The position numbers and the translations under genes were made by a program. A DNA stretch of 64,000 nucleotides from positions 248,001-312,000 of the forward strand of contig NZ_QDGZ01000006.1 of the NCBI RefSeq assembly GCF_003076135.1, in the 5' to 3' direction. Numbering within the stretch: the first letter of the stretch is position 1; each line of letters begins with the position of its first letter. Positions 17,092 to 26,536 of the stretch are shown here, piece after piece. The DNA comes from Nocardioides gansuensis. Its GTDB lineage: Bacteria > Actinomycetota > Actinomycetes > Propionibacteriales > Nocardioidaceae. The notes under the pieces were generated by a model. The model was not told where the DNA came from, did not search any database, and was given only the letters and a program-made list of their open reading frames with translations.

Positions 17092-18876
17092 ATGACTGGG
17101 CACGCGCTCGACCGCGCGGGTGGTATCGCCCGGGTCCTCGACCTGGTGCGCCGGGTCAACTCCTCGACCGACACGGCCGAGCTGCTCGACGAGGTCGCCC
17201 GCGGTGTGGTCGAGGGCCTGGGCTTCGGGGTCTGCGCGATCAGCCGCATCGACGGGGACAGCGTGCTGACCACCAACGTCGCGGGCGACGCCGACGCGCG
17301 CCGCGCCCTCCTCGGCCGCCGGTTCGGGATCGAGCTGGTCCTCGACGAGTACGCCAAGGCCGAGCACTGGGGCATCCTGCGTTTCCGTAGCCACGACACG
17401 CTCGGCCGCCAGCCGCTCGACCGCGCGCCGGGCTGGACACCAGGCATCGCGCCGGGTGGCGAGCCCGATGACTGGCATCCCCTCGACGCGCTGTACGCGC
17501 CCCTGCTCTCCGCTACCGGCGAGCTGGTCGGCAACCTCGCCGTCGACCTGCCGCCGGGCAACAAGGTGCCCGGCTCCGAGCTGCGGGAGCTGCTCGAGCT
17601 CTTCGCCGTGCAGGCCGGCCTAGCGCTCTCCAACGCCCAACAGAGGGACCGGCTGGCCGAGGGGATGCGCCTCGAGTCCGCCATGAAGGAGGTCGCGCTG
17701 GCCGGCAGCCAGGTCGACCTGGACGCCATCCTCGCCACGGCCGTCCGGGCCGTGCACGCCGGCTTCGAGGCGTCCCAGGTCTGGGTGCGGTGCTTCGCCG
17801 ACCCGGACCTCGGCAGGGACGCCCACGCGTTCGGCCATCCCGAGCCGCCGATCTCGCCGTCGCTGCTGCTGCGCGAGGACCTGACGGACGACGCCTGGCC
17901 GAGCCGTGGCCGGGTCGTCAGCCTGCTCCTGGAGGGCGACGAGGGGCCGTTCATCCGGAGCGCCGCGCCCCTGCGCGAGCTGATGCGTCAGATGGGTGCC
18001 GGGCGGCTGCTCGTCTCACCGCTGTCCCTGGGAGCCGAGCTGATGGGCTACCTGGTCATCGCCTTGCCCCTGGAGCACCCCGAGCCGACGACGAGCGAGC
18101 TCACCGCACTGCACGAGATCGCCCGGGAGCTCGGGCGCATCGTGCACGCCGCTCGGGTCCACGAGACCGAGCAGCGGCTCGTCACCGAGCTGCGCGAGCT
18201 CGACCGCTACCGCGCCGACCTCATCGCGACGATCTCGCACGAGCTCAAGACGCCCCTCACGTCGATCATCGGCCACGTCGAGCTGCTCGACGAGCTGGAC
18301 ACCGGGGTGCCGTCGGTGCGTGCGATCGAGCGGAGCGCCCATCGCCTGCACAAGCTGGTCGACAGGCTGCTCTCCTACTCCCGGCTGCACGGCGAGATCC
18401 GAGAGGTGCGTCGCCGGTTCGACCTGGTGGAGCTGTGCCGCTCGACCGTCGAGCACTCCGGGTTCCAGGCCGCGACGTCCGGGCTCTCGCTCGACCTGGA
18501 GGTCCTCGACGAGCCCCTGCCCGTGACCGGGGACCCCCACGAGGTCTCCCTCATCGTGGACAACCTGGTGGGCAACGCGCTCAAGTACACCCCCCGCGGC
18601 GGGTCGGTGCGCGTGCGTGTGGGGTCCGCGGGCGCCGAGGCCCGGGTGGAGGTGGTCGACACCGGTCTGGGCATCTCCCGCATCGACCAGCCCCATGTGT
18701 TCTCGCCCTTCCACCGGTCCACCAACCTCGATGCGCTCTCCATCCCAGGCTCGGGTCTGGGCCTCGCCATCTGCCGCCGCATCGCCGAGCAGCACGGCGG
18801 GCAGGTGTCCGTCGAGAGCGAGCTGGGACGGGGCAGCACGTTCACGCTGACGCTGCCCCTGGACACGAGCGACTGA
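17092..18876 (+). CDS. GAF-domain sensor histidine kinase, no adjacent regulator
   Basis: 594 residues. No transmembrane segment; two GAF-like sensor regions (about 15-170 and 190-360), a HisKA dimerisation helix with phospho-acceptor H383 in ISHELKTPLTS, then HATPase_c (DNLVGNALKYTPRGG N-box, DTGLGIS, GSGLGLAICRRIAEQHGG). This is a cytosolic two-component kinase. No response regulator lies next to it, so it is an orphan within this window. It follows rnj after 16 bases and ends before a strong hairpin. Confidence 0.92.
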   Translation: MTGHALDRAGGIARVLDLVRRVNSSTDTAELLDEVARGVVEGLGFGVCAISRIDGDSVLTTNVAGDADARRALLGRRFGIELVLDEYAKAEHWGILRFRSHDTLGRQPLDRAPGWTPGIAPGGEPDDWHPLDALYAPLLSATGELVGNLAVDLPPGNKVPGSELRELLELFAVQAGLALSNAQQRDRLAEGMRLESAMKEVALAGSQVDLDAILATAVRAVHAGFEASQVWVRCFADPDLGRDAHAFGHPEPPISPSLLLREDLTDDAWPSRGRVVSLLLEGDEGPFIRSAAPLRELMRQMGAGRLLVSPLSLGAELMGYLVIALPLEHPEPTTSELTALHEIARELGRIVHAARVHETEQRLVTELRELDRYRADLIATISHELKTPLTSIIGHVELLDELDTGVPSVRAIERSAHRLHKLVDRLLSYSRLHGEIREVRRRFDLVELCRSTVEHSGFQAATSGLSLDLEVLDEPLPVTGDPHEVSLIVDNLVGNALKYTPRGGSVRVRVGSAGAEARVEVVDTGLGISRIDQPHVFSPFHRSTNLDALSIPGSGLGLAICRRIAEQHGGQVSVESELGRGSTFTLTLPLDTSD

Positions 18877-18887
18877 GCCGCACGACA

Positions 18888-18916
18888 AGGGCCCCGGCGG
18901 GATCCGCCGGGGCCCT
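18888..18916. terminator. Bidirectional intrinsic terminator hairpin
   Basis: AGGGCCCCGGCGG (18888-18900) pairs perfectly over 13 bp with 18904-18916 around a GAT loop. It lies between the convergent ends of the histidine kinase and the metalloprotease and can serve both. No clear T-tract, as usual in such GC-rich genomes. Confidence 0.8.
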
Positions 18917-18963
18917 CCCCGTGTGTCAGGCCCCGGTCGTCCCAGGGTCGTCAGGGGCCGACG

Positions 18964-21849
18964 TCAGCGACGACGGCCCTCCGTGCTGCCGGCCACCGGC
19001 GCCGGGCCGCCGAGGCAGGTGGAGACCTCGACGTTGTCGACGTACCAGCCCTCGAGGCCACCGCACCCGTCACGGCCGATGTCGAAGCGCAGCGTCACGG
19101 TGTCGCCCGCCTTGACGCCGGCCTTCGTGAGGTCGACCTGCGAGGTGCCCCACGAGCCGCCGATCTCGCCACCGTCGGTGCCGGTGAACCCGTCCTCGCC
19201 CGCCATCGGGTTGGTGTTGGTCGAGGCGTCGGTGAGCTTGGTCGGCGCGTTGAAGGTGTAGGCCGCCGCCGGGATGACCGCGAACGGGCCCCCGTTGACG
19301 CTGACCTTCACGTTGCCGCCGTCATAGCCGGTCTCCGTCGACACGTAGTGGTCGAAGGAGAGCCGCGGCGTCGCGTCGCCGGCCGGGACGGTCACCGAGG
19401 GGCTGGTGATCGAGTCACGGCTGGAGAAGTCGCCGGCGCCGTTGGAGCACTCGCCCCGGTCGGGCGCCGGGCCGTAGGCCACGCCACCGGCGTGGTTGCC
19501 CGGAGCGCTGGTCGAGGCCTCCCACGGCATCGCGAAGCCACCTCGGAAGACCACCTGCTGGCTGGGGGTCCAGCCAGCGAGGCCGTCCTCGAAGTCCTCG
19601 ACCCAGACCTGGGTCTCGGTGCCACCCTCGCCGCAGAGCGCCGGGGTGTTCGGGTCGAGCAGCGGCTTGAAGTCGCACTGCACGGGGTCGGTGCGCAGCT
19701 CCACGGCCGCCGCCATGTTGGCGACCTGGCCGCAGTCGCCACGCCGGATCGAGGCCGCGGCGGTAGGCGAGGCGTTGGCCGCCGTGCTGAGCTTGCGGAT
19801 CGGCTGGCCGACGAGGTCGGTGCACGAGGCCTCGAGCGCGTCCGCGTGGTCGGCGAAGTCGGTCGTCGGCGTCTGGTACTCCGTCATCGCGCGGAAGTAG
19901 ATCGCCGCCGCCTTGTCCATGCCGAGCCCCTTGATGTCGACGCCGTTGTAGGAACCGCCGTCCACGAGCAGGGCGTAGCCGTGGTTGGGCACGCCGGAGT
20001 TGCTGTGGACGCCGCCGCCGTCGTCGGTGGCGCAGTAGTACTCGGCGTCCGAGACCTTGCCCGGGTCGCCGTGGCAGGTCGGGCTCCACATGTCGCGGAT
20101 CGCTCCACCGAAGGCGGTGGAGTCCTCACCCATCAGCCAGCGGTAGGAGTCGTGGCGGACGCCGGTCGCGTCCTTGAGGGTGACGTTGACCGGACCGTTG
20201 GGCAGCTCCGACTTGATCAGGTTGCCGTCGGAGAGGCGGATCCGCACCGAGGGGATCGTGATCGTCGAGTCGACGCCGGACATGCCTGCCGGGGTCGACT
20301 CCACGTTGTCGGCCACCAGGACCGCGATCGCCCCGGCGTTCTGGGCATTCTTCACCTTGATGGTGAAGGCGCAGGCACCGCGGTCGACGAGCGCGATCTT
20401 GCCGGCCACCGCCGCACCGTTGGTCAGCGCGGTGCACGCGTCGGAGGTGCTGGGGCTCGGCGTACCGTCCGGTGCCGGCTGGCCGTTGTCCACGCCCAGG
20501 ACCACGTCACCGGTGACCCCGGTGGCGCTGAGCTGCGGGCCGAACGAGGCCGCACCGGCCTGGCAGACCTTGGCGATGCTGGCGGGCGAGTTGATCACCG
20601 CAACCGGGCGCGCGGGGGAGTGGCTCGAGCAGACGCCCACCGGACGCTTGGCCGCGATGTCGCCCTCGTCGGCGTCCATCCGGCCGTTGATCAGGTCGAC
20701 GGTCTCACCCCAGATGTCGGAGTAGGACTCGTTGAGCGCACCGGACTGCCACTGGTAGATCAGGCCGTGGGTGTACTCGGTGTAGGCGTGGCCCCACTCG
20801 TGCGCGACGACGTCGTCGGAGGAGACGCCGCTGCAGTAGTTGGTGGTGACGCCGTTCCAGTTGGCGTTGGGGCACGAGATGCGCGGGTCGTTGTTGACCG
20901 TGATCATCTTGTGGCCCGCGCCGTCGTAGGAGTCGCGACCGAAGCCGTTCATGAAGAACCAGTAGGACTCACCCGTGCCGAGGACCTCGTTCTGCTGGTC
21001 GACGTCGAGCCGGCCCGGGAAGGCGTCGCCCTCCACCCACTTGAGGCCCTTGCGGTGGTAGACCCCCTCGTAGAGCTCGCGGGAGAGCGCGTCGTGGACC
21101 AGGGAGTAGCGGTTGACGAGCTTGCCCGTCTGCGCGTCGAGGAACACCATGTCGCGGACGTTCGCCCCGTTGGTGACCTCCACGACCCAGGCGAGGATCG
21201 CCTTGCCGGCCTCGCCCTTGGTGGCGCCGAGCCGGTAGACGACCAGCTCGGTGGAGGCAGCGTGGATGCCGGTGGTGTCGGCGTCACCCTCGTGACCGGG
21301 CGGCTGGGCCCGCACCGTGCCGACCGCTGCCTCGCCGGCGCGCTCGGCGCTCACGCGCGGCGTCGTGGACAGCGAGAGGTCGGGCGCGGCGTAGCCGTTG
21401 ACCGAGGTCAGGTCGCCCTGCTCGTCGACGTGCGCGCGCAGCATGGCGCCGAAGACGTCGACGCCCCGGTAGGCCTGGCTGTAGGTGACCGTCCAGCCGA
21501 CGCCGTTCGCGGTGACGCTGTCCCGCCGGAGCTCGGACGGGCGGGCAGCGAAGTTCGCGGCGTACTTGTCGAGATAGGCGTCGGCCTTGGCCGCCGCAGC
21601 GGCGCGCGAGGCGCCGGAGCGCGACGGCATCAGGTCGCCGTCGGTGCCCTTGACCCGGATGAAGCCGACCCGACGGGTCGCGCTCTCTCCGGAGAGTGTG
21701 ACGAGGCCCTGGGCCTCGTTCTTCATGGCCTGCACGCCGTTGCCGTCGCCCGATCGGGGCGCGGACCCGGCTTGCGCCTGCATCATCGGTGAGGCTGCGA
21801 GGCCCGCCCCGATGACCGCCAGCGCGACGCCCTGCTTGAGGAGCTTCAC
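18964..21849 (-). CDS. Secreted M4 (thermolysin-like) metalloprotease with inserted PA domain
   Basis: 961 residues. Signal peptide ending near AQA (about 26), an FTP/PepSY-type propeptide, then the zinc site HEWGH near residue 349 with third ligand Glu in ALNESYSDIWGE. A protease-associated (PA) domain of roughly 150 residues (about 405-550, AGKIALVDRGACAFTIKVKNAQNAG region) interrupts the catalytic domain before the HSNSGVPNHGY active-site His motif. A C-terminal module with WVEDFEDGLAGW and a YVDNVEVSTC end looks like an immune-inhibitor-A or MAM-like beta sandwich. Start is GTG 21849 with GAGAGGA upstream. Likely an extracellular protease for protein degradation. Isolated gene, divergent from ftsK. 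Confidence 0.9.
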   Translation of the reverse strand: MKLLKQGVALAVIGAGLAASPMMQAQAGSAPRSGDGNGVQAMKNEAQGLVTLSGESATRRVGFIRVKGTDGDLMPSRSGASRAAAAAKADAYLDKYAANFAARPSELRRDSVTANGVGWTVTYSQAYRGVDVFGAMLRAHVDEQGDLTSVNGYAAPDLSLSTTPRVSAERAGEAAVGTVRAQPPGHEGDADTTGIHAASTELVVYRLGATKGEAGKAILAWVVEVTNGANVRDMVFLDAQTGKLVNRYSLVHDALSRELYEGVYHRKGLKWVEGDAFPGRLDVDQQNEVLGTGESYWFFMNGFGRDSYDGAGHKMITVNNDPRISCPNANWNGVTTNYCSGVSSDDVVAHEWGHAYTEYTHGLIYQWQSGALNESYSDIWGETVDLINGRMDADEGDIAAKRPVGVCSSHSPARPVAVINSPASIAKVCQAGAASFGPQLSATGVTGDVVLGVDNGQPAPDGTPSPSTSDACTALTNGAAVAGKIALVDRGACAFTIKVKNAQNAGAIAVLVADNVESTPAGMSGVDSTITIPSVRIRLSDGNLIKSELPNGPVNVTLKDATGVRHDSYRWLMGEDSTAFGGAIRDMWSPTCHGDPGKVSDAEYYCATDDGGGVHSNSGVPNHGYALLVDGGSYNGVDIKGLGMDKAAAIYFRAMTEYQTPTTDFADHADALEASCTDLVGQPIRKLSTAANASPTAAASIRRGDCGQVANMAAAVELRTDPVQCDFKPLLDPNTPALCGEGGTETQVWVEDFEDGLAGWTPSQQVVFRGGFAMPWEASTSAPGNHAGGVAYGPAPDRGECSNGAGDFSSRDSITSPSVTVPAGDATPRLSFDHYVSTETGYDGGNVKVSVNGGPFAVIPAAAYTFNAPTKLTDASTNTNPMAGEDGFTGTDGGEIGGSWGTSQVDLTKAGVKAGDTVTLRFDIGRDGCGGLEGWYVDNVEVSTCLGGPAPVAGSTEGRRR

Positions 21850-21906
21850 GTCGGGTAATCCTCTCTTTCCCGAGACTCCCGCGAGGATGGGGGAGTGGTC
21901 CGAGTC

Positions 21907-21935
21907 ACAGTAGGCTGCGGATCGTGACAGGTAAA
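21907..21935 (-). promoter_or_regulatory. Candidate promoter of the metalloprotease gene
   Basis: On the minus strand TTTACC (21930-21935) and TACTGT (21907-21912) are separated by 17 bases, about 58 bases before GTG 21849. A match to a sigma70-type pattern only. Confidence 0.35.
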
Positions 21936-22027
21936 CACCTTCACGGCCGCTGGCTGTGACAAGGGATCGCCGAGCGGTGCCCGGCGACACGCATCCTGTG
22001 ATCCATGGGGCTGGTGTGACGACCAAC

Positions 22028-22033
22028 TAGGGT
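22028..22033 (+). promoter_or_regulatory. Probable -10 of leaderless ftsK promoter
   Basis: TAGGGT followed by 6 bases and ATG 22040. Confidence 0.5.
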
Positions 22034-22039
22034 CGGAGC

Positions 22040-24637
22040 ATGGCGACCCGTACGTCTTCCCCGCCGGGGTCGCGGAGCTCGAGCACGTCACGCACCAAGG
22101 CAGGCTCGAGCACCCGATCACGGAGTACCAGCAAGCGCCCCTCGTCCAAGGCCCCCGCGAAGGCCCGGACGAGGACGGCCGCGCGCCGGCCCGCCCCCCG
22201 CGCCGTGCGCAACGGCCCGGGACCGGTGGCCCGCACCTTCGGTGCGTTCGGCCACGCGGTGGCCTCGGTGTGGCTGGCGGTCGCCCACGCGCTGGGGGCG
22301 GTGGCCCGCAGTGTCGGGCGCTCGGCCCGTGACCTGGACCCCGAGCACCGCCGCGACGGGGTGGGGCTGTTCCTGATCGGCCTGGCCCTGGTCGTCGCTG
22401 CCGCGGTCTGGTGGCAGCCCCCGGGCGGTTTCATGGACTTCGTCCGCGAGGTGGTGTCCGGCTCGGTCGGCAAGGTCGGCTGGCTGGTCCCCTTCGTGTT
22501 CCTCTACGTCGGCTTCCGCACCCTCCGCGACCCTGAGCACAACGGCCCCGCCGGCCGCCAGGTGATCGGCTGGTCCGCCTTCGCGCTCGGCTCCCTGGGG
22601 ATCGTGCACATCGCCAACGGCAACCCCCAGCCCGAGGTCGGCGACGCCAGCGCGCTGCAGGAGGCGGGTGGCGCGATCGGCTTCGTGATGTCCAGCCTGC
22701 TCCTCGACCTCGTGCGCACGTCGTACGTCGTGGTGCCGCTGCTGGGGTTGCTGGCCTTCTTCGGGCTCCTCATCATCACCGCGACCCCGCTCTACCGCGT
22801 GCCCGACCGGCTCGCCTCGGTCCGCGACCAACTGCTCGGCCGCCACCCCGTCGCCGTCCCGGACGCCCAGGCCGACGAGAAGACGCAGCCGGTGCGCACC
22901 CGCCGCCGCAAGGGGCTCGACGAGGTCGACCCCGAGATGGGGGACCCGGCCTACGACAGTCCTGTGCTGCCCGACCGCGAGCTGAAGAAGCGCCGCAAGG
23001 CGCTGGCCGCGTCGACCTCCGACGAGGGCGCCGACGTGGGCATCGACCTGTTCGCCGACGCGCCCACGGCGGTCACGCCCGTCGTCGACGACGCCCCGAC
23101 CGGCGACGTCGAGCCGCCTCCACACACGCCGCTCCCGCAGCGGGTGGAGCAGCTCCAGCTGTCCGGCGACTTCGCCTACACCCTCCCCGACGGAGCCGTG
23201 CTCAAGCCGGGCTCGCCCCACAAGGCGCGCTCGAAGGCCAGCGACGCCGTCGTCGAGCGCCTCTCCGGCGTGCTCGACGAGTTCGGCATCGACGCCCAGA
23301 TCACCGGCTACACCCGTGGCCCGACCGTCACCCGCTACGAGATCGAGCTCGGTGTCGGCGTCAAGGTCGAGAAGATCCTCGGCGTCCAGCGCAACATCTC
23401 CTACGCCGTCGGCTCCGACGACGTCCGCATCCTCAGCCCCATCCCGGGCAAGTCCGCGGTCGGCGTCGAGATCCCCAACGTCGACAAGGAGATCGTCTCC
23501 CTCGGCGACGTGCTCCGCTCCAACGCCGCCCGCAACGACCACCACCCGATGGTCGCCGGGCTCGGCAAGGACGTCGAGGGCGGCTTCGTCGTCGCCAACA
23601 TGGCGAAGATGCCGCACCTGCTCGTCGCCGGTGCCACCGGCTCGGGCAAGTCGTCGTTCATCAACTCCCTCATCACCTCGATCCTGATGCGCTCCACGCC
23701 GGACGAGGTGCGGATGATCATGGTCGACCCCAAGCGCGTCGAGCTGAACAACTACGAGGGCGTCCCGCACCTGATCACGCCGATCATCACCAACCCGAAG
23801 AAGGCCGCCGAGGCGCTGGCGTGGGTCTGTCGCGAGATGGACATGCGCTACGACGACCTGGCCAACTTCGGCTTCCGCCACATCGACGACTTCAACAAGG
23901 CCGTGCGGGCCGGCAAGGTCGAGGTGCCGCCCGGCAGCGAGCGCCAGCTCTCGCCGTACCCCTACCTGCTCGTGATCGTCGACGAGCTCGCGGACCTGAT
24001 GATGGTCGCCCCGCGCGACGTCGAGGACTCGGTGGTCCGGATCACCCAGCTCGCGCGTGCCGCCGGCATCCACCTGGTGCTCGCCACCCAGCGTCCGTCC
24101 GTCGACGTGGTCACCGGCCTCATCAAGGCCAACGTTCCCTCGCGGCTGGCGTTCGCGACGTCGTCGCTCGCCGACAGCCGGGTCATCCTCGACCAGCCCG
24201 GCGCGGAGAAGTTGGTCGGCCAGGGCGACGGGCTGTTCCTGCCGATGGGGGCGTCGAAGGCGATCCGGGTCCAGGGCTCGTGGGTCACCGAGGCCGAGAT
24301 CCACCAGGTCGTCAAGCACTGCAAGCAGCAGCTCGAGCCCACCTACGTCGAGGACGTCACCGCGCCGCAGGCGTCCAAGCGCGAGCTCGACGACGACATC
24401 GGCGACGACATGGACCTGGTGATCCAGGCCATCGAGCTCGTCGTGTCCACGCAGTTCGGTTCCACGTCGATGCTGCAGCGCAAGCTGCGGGTCGGCTTCG
24501 CCAAGGCAGGCCGCCTGATGGACATCCTCGAGAGCCGCGGCGTCGTCGGCCCGAGCGAGGGCTCCAAGGCCCGTGACGTCCTGGTGAAGCCCGACGAGCT
24601 CGACTCCGTGATCGCCACGCTGGAGGGGGAGTCCTGA
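22040..24637 (+). CDS. ftsK: DNA translocase FtsK/SpoIIIE
   Basis: Septum-located ATP-driven DNA pump that clears chromosomes at division. 865 residues: basic Ser/Arg-rich N-terminus, about four transmembrane helices between residues 110 and 255, acidic linker, then the motor with Walker A GATGSGKSS (near 531), Walker B LVIVDELADLMM, and the C-terminal gamma winged-helix domain (VSTQFGSTSMLQRKLRVGFAKAGRLMD split) that reads KOPS-like sites. Start of the ftsK-rodZ unit; in this phylum it normally precedes pgsA, cinA, clgR and recA. Confidence 0.97.
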   Translation: MATRTSSPPGSRSSSTSRTKAGSSTRSRSTSKRPSSKAPAKARTRTAARRPAPRAVRNGPGPVARTFGAFGHAVASVWLAVAHALGAVARSVGRSARDLDPEHRRDGVGLFLIGLALVVAAAVWWQPPGGFMDFVREVVSGSVGKVGWLVPFVFLYVGFRTLRDPEHNGPAGRQVIGWSAFALGSLGIVHIANGNPQPEVGDASALQEAGGAIGFVMSSLLLDLVRTSYVVVPLLGLLAFFGLLIITATPLYRVPDRLASVRDQLLGRHPVAVPDAQADEKTQPVRTRRRKGLDEVDPEMGDPAYDSPVLPDRELKKRRKALAASTSDEGADVGIDLFADAPTAVTPVVDDAPTGDVEPPPHTPLPQRVEQLQLSGDFAYTLPDGAVLKPGSPHKARSKASDAVVERLSGVLDEFGIDAQITGYTRGPTVTRYEIELGVGVKVEKILGVQRNISYAVGSDDVRILSPIPGKSAVGVEIPNVDKEIVSLGDVLRSNAARNDHHPMVAGLGKDVEGGFVVANMAKMPHLLVAGATGSGKSSFINSLITSILMRSTPDEVRMIMVDPKRVELNNYEGVPHLITPIITNPKKAAEALAWVCREMDMRYDDLANFGFRHIDDFNKAVRAGKVEVPPGSERQLSPYPYLLVIVDELADLMMVAPRDVEDSVVRITQLARAAGIHLVLATQRPSVDVVTGLIKANVPSRLAFATSSLADSRVILDQPGAEKLVGQGDGLFLPMGASKAIRVQGSWVTEAEIHQVVKHCKQQLEPTYVEDVTAPQASKRELDDDIGDDMDLVIQAIELVVSTQFGSTSMLQRKLRVGFAKAGRLMDILESRGVVGPSEGSKARDVLVKPDELDSVIATLEGES

Positions 24638-26424
24638 TGGAGAGCGCACCGCTGCACGACCAGCCGCACGAGGAGCAGGAGACGCCACGCGAGGCGCTCA
24701 CCCTCGCGCCCGACGTGGTCGAGGTGCACCGCAGCGCCGGCCTCGCCGCCGGCGTGGGAGCCGTCTCGTCCGCCGTCGCCATCGCCTACCTCGGGCGCGC
24801 CGTCCAGACCGGAGCCGTGCTCGACTGGGTGCTGTCCGCTGCCATGGGCCTGCTCGGCATCGCCTGGCTCGCCGCGCTGGTCGACGCCCGCACGCCGCTG
24901 ATGGTCGCCGACGCCCAGGGCGTGCGGATGCGGCTGGGCCGCACCTGGCGCGGCCTGCCCTGGGGCGCCGTACGACGGGTGGAGCACACGCCGCGCCGCG
25001 GCCTGCTAATCGACGGCCGACTCGTCGTGGTGCCGCACAACCCCGAGAGGCTGCTCGACGAGCTCGACCGGCGCGGCCGCCGACAGGCGGCCTGGGCCGA
25101 GCGGCTGCACGGAGCGCCGCTGGCCGTGCCGCTGGGGCTGTCGACCAAGGTGACCGGCGCGGGCGACGACATCTCCGCGGCGCTCGAGCGGGTAGCGATG
25201 AGCGCCACCGAGGTCGTCGTGGTCGAGCGGGCCGCGACCACCCCGGCACCCGAGACCACCGAGGTCGCCGAGGACGTCTCCGACGACACCGGGGCCGACC
25301 ACGTCGACACCGGCCACCACGTCCACCTGCGTGACCCCCGCCCGCTGCTCGCCACGGGCATCGCCCGCCTCGCCGCGCTGCTGCCGGAGCGGCGCGACGG
25401 CGTCGACGACCATGCCGCAGCCCAGGACGAGGTGGCGGACGAGGCCGGGACCGGCGGTGGGGACGGCCACGACGTCGCGGCGAGCGCCACCCCGGCACCC
25501 TTCCGGGAGACCCGGCCGGCCAGCCGTGCGGAGGTACGCCGAGAGGCAGAGGCCGCCGAGGAGCCGACCGGTCGCGAGCTGCGCCGCCCCGGCAGCGTCA
25601 GCCTGGTCGAGGAGACCCAGGTCTGGGGCGACCGGGTGCGCCCGATCGCCCGCGAGGGCGACGCCGTCGAGGCGCTCGTCATCGACGACTTCGCCGTCGA
25701 GCCCGCCGACGACCCCGTGATCGGACCGGAGCTGGCGGCGGCGCGCACCAGGATCGGCCTCACGGTCGACCAGCTCGCCGAGCGCACTCGCATCCGGCCG
25801 CACGTCATCGAGGCGATCGAGGTCGACGACTTCGTGCCCTGCGGCGGCGACTTCTACGCCCGCGGCCACCTGCGCACCCTCGCCCGGGTGCTCGGCGTCG
25901 ACGTCACCCCGCTGCTGGCGTCCTACGACGAGCGCTACGCGCACGCCCCGATCAACCCGCGCCGGGTCTTCGAGGCCGAGCTCGCCACGGGCGCCCACGG
26001 CTCCATCCGCGGCACGCGCGGCGGCCCGAACTGGTCGGCGCTGGTCGCCGTCGTCATGGCCCTGGTGCTCTGCTGGTCGATCGCCCGCCTGGTCATGGAC
26101 TCGCCCCAGCCGCTGCGCGGCGCCACCCCGGTGCTCAACGGGTCCGGTGGCCCGGACGGCATGGGCACGGCGCCCGTGGCCGACCCCGTGCCCGTGGTGG
26201 TGTCCGCCCCTGCCGGGGGCGCGCACGTCGTGGTCCGTGACGGCAGGGGCGAGATCGTCTTCAAGGGCAACCTGTCGGTCGGCGCCACGCAGGAGCTCAC
26301 GGCCTCGCCGCCCGTGCGCGTCCAGTCCACCGACGGTGCCGTCACCGTCGCCCTCGACGGGGAGGCCGCCCGTCCCGTCGGCGAGCCCGGTGTCACCGGC
26401 CAGGGCACGTTCGTCCCACGCTGA
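24637..26424 (+). CDS. RodZ-like HTH/DUF4115 protein with extra N-terminal membrane module
   Basis: 595 residues, start codon overlapping the ftsK stop. Order: N-terminal region with two hydrophobic segments (about 32-52 and 62-82) and a PH-like [28 protein letters not shown] stretch; long acidic linker; HTH_25 domain near 364-430 ([21 protein letters not shown]); one membrane helix near 468-490; C-terminal DUF4115-like beta domain ([19 protein letters not shown]). The last three parts are the RodZ layout, implying a role in cell shape or envelope assembly; usual actinobacterial homologues are about 250-300 residues, so the N-terminal half is extra. Confidence 0.8.
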   Translation: MESAPLHDQPHEEQETPREALTLAPDVVEVHRSAGLAAGVGAVSSAVAIAYLGRAVQTGAVLDWVLSAAMGLLGIAWLAALVDARTPLMVADAQGVRMRLGRTWRGLPWGAVRRVEHTPRRGLLIDGRLVVVPHNPERLLDELDRRGRRQAAWAERLHGAPLAVPLGLSTKVTGAGDDISAALERVAMSATEVVVVERAATTPAPETTEVAEDVSDDTGADHVDTGHHVHLRDPRPLLATGIARLAALLPERRDGVDDHAAAQDEVADEAGTGGGDGHDVAASATPAPFRETRPASRAEVRREAEAAEEPTGRELRRPGSVSLVEETQVWGDRVRPIAREGDAVEALVIDDFAVEPADDPVIGPELAAARTRIGLTVDQLAERTRIRPHVIEAIEVDDFVPCGGDFYARGHLRTLARVLGVDVTPLLASYDERYAHAPINPRRVFEAELATGAHGSIRGTRGGPNWSALVAVVMALVLCWSIARLVMDSPQPLRGATPVLNGSGGPDGMGTAPVADPVPVVVSAPAGGAHVVVRDGRGEIVFKGNLSVGATQELTASPPVRVQSTDGAVTVALDGEAARPVGEPGVTGQGTFVPR

Positions 26425-26430
26425 CCGGAC

Positions 26431-26477
26431 CACGTCCCCGGACGTGTTTCGTCTCACCCGCCCCGGCGGGCGAGACG
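26431..26477 (+). terminator. Tandem hairpins after the ftsK-rodZ unit
   Basis: First hairpin: CACGTC (26431-26436) with GACGTG (26441-26446), followed by TTTC. Second: CGTCTCACCCG (26450-26460) with CGGGCGAGACG (26467-26477), 11 bp with one G-U pair. Confidence 0.65.
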
Positions 26478-26536
26478 CCGCCGATGCGTCGGCGTTGCGG
26501 GCCCCGACATGCCGAGACGGCATACTCACGGGTGAC

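Noticed and set aside
15216..17954. A 900-codon open frame on the minus strand opposite dapA/rnj/kinase
   Set aside because: It is the mirror of real genes, with a biased Asp/His/Val/Arg content from reversed GC-rich codons and no motif.
22118..24688. An 850-codon minus-strand frame opposite ftsK
   Set aside because: Same mirror effect: the plus strand has intact Walker and gamma-domain motifs.
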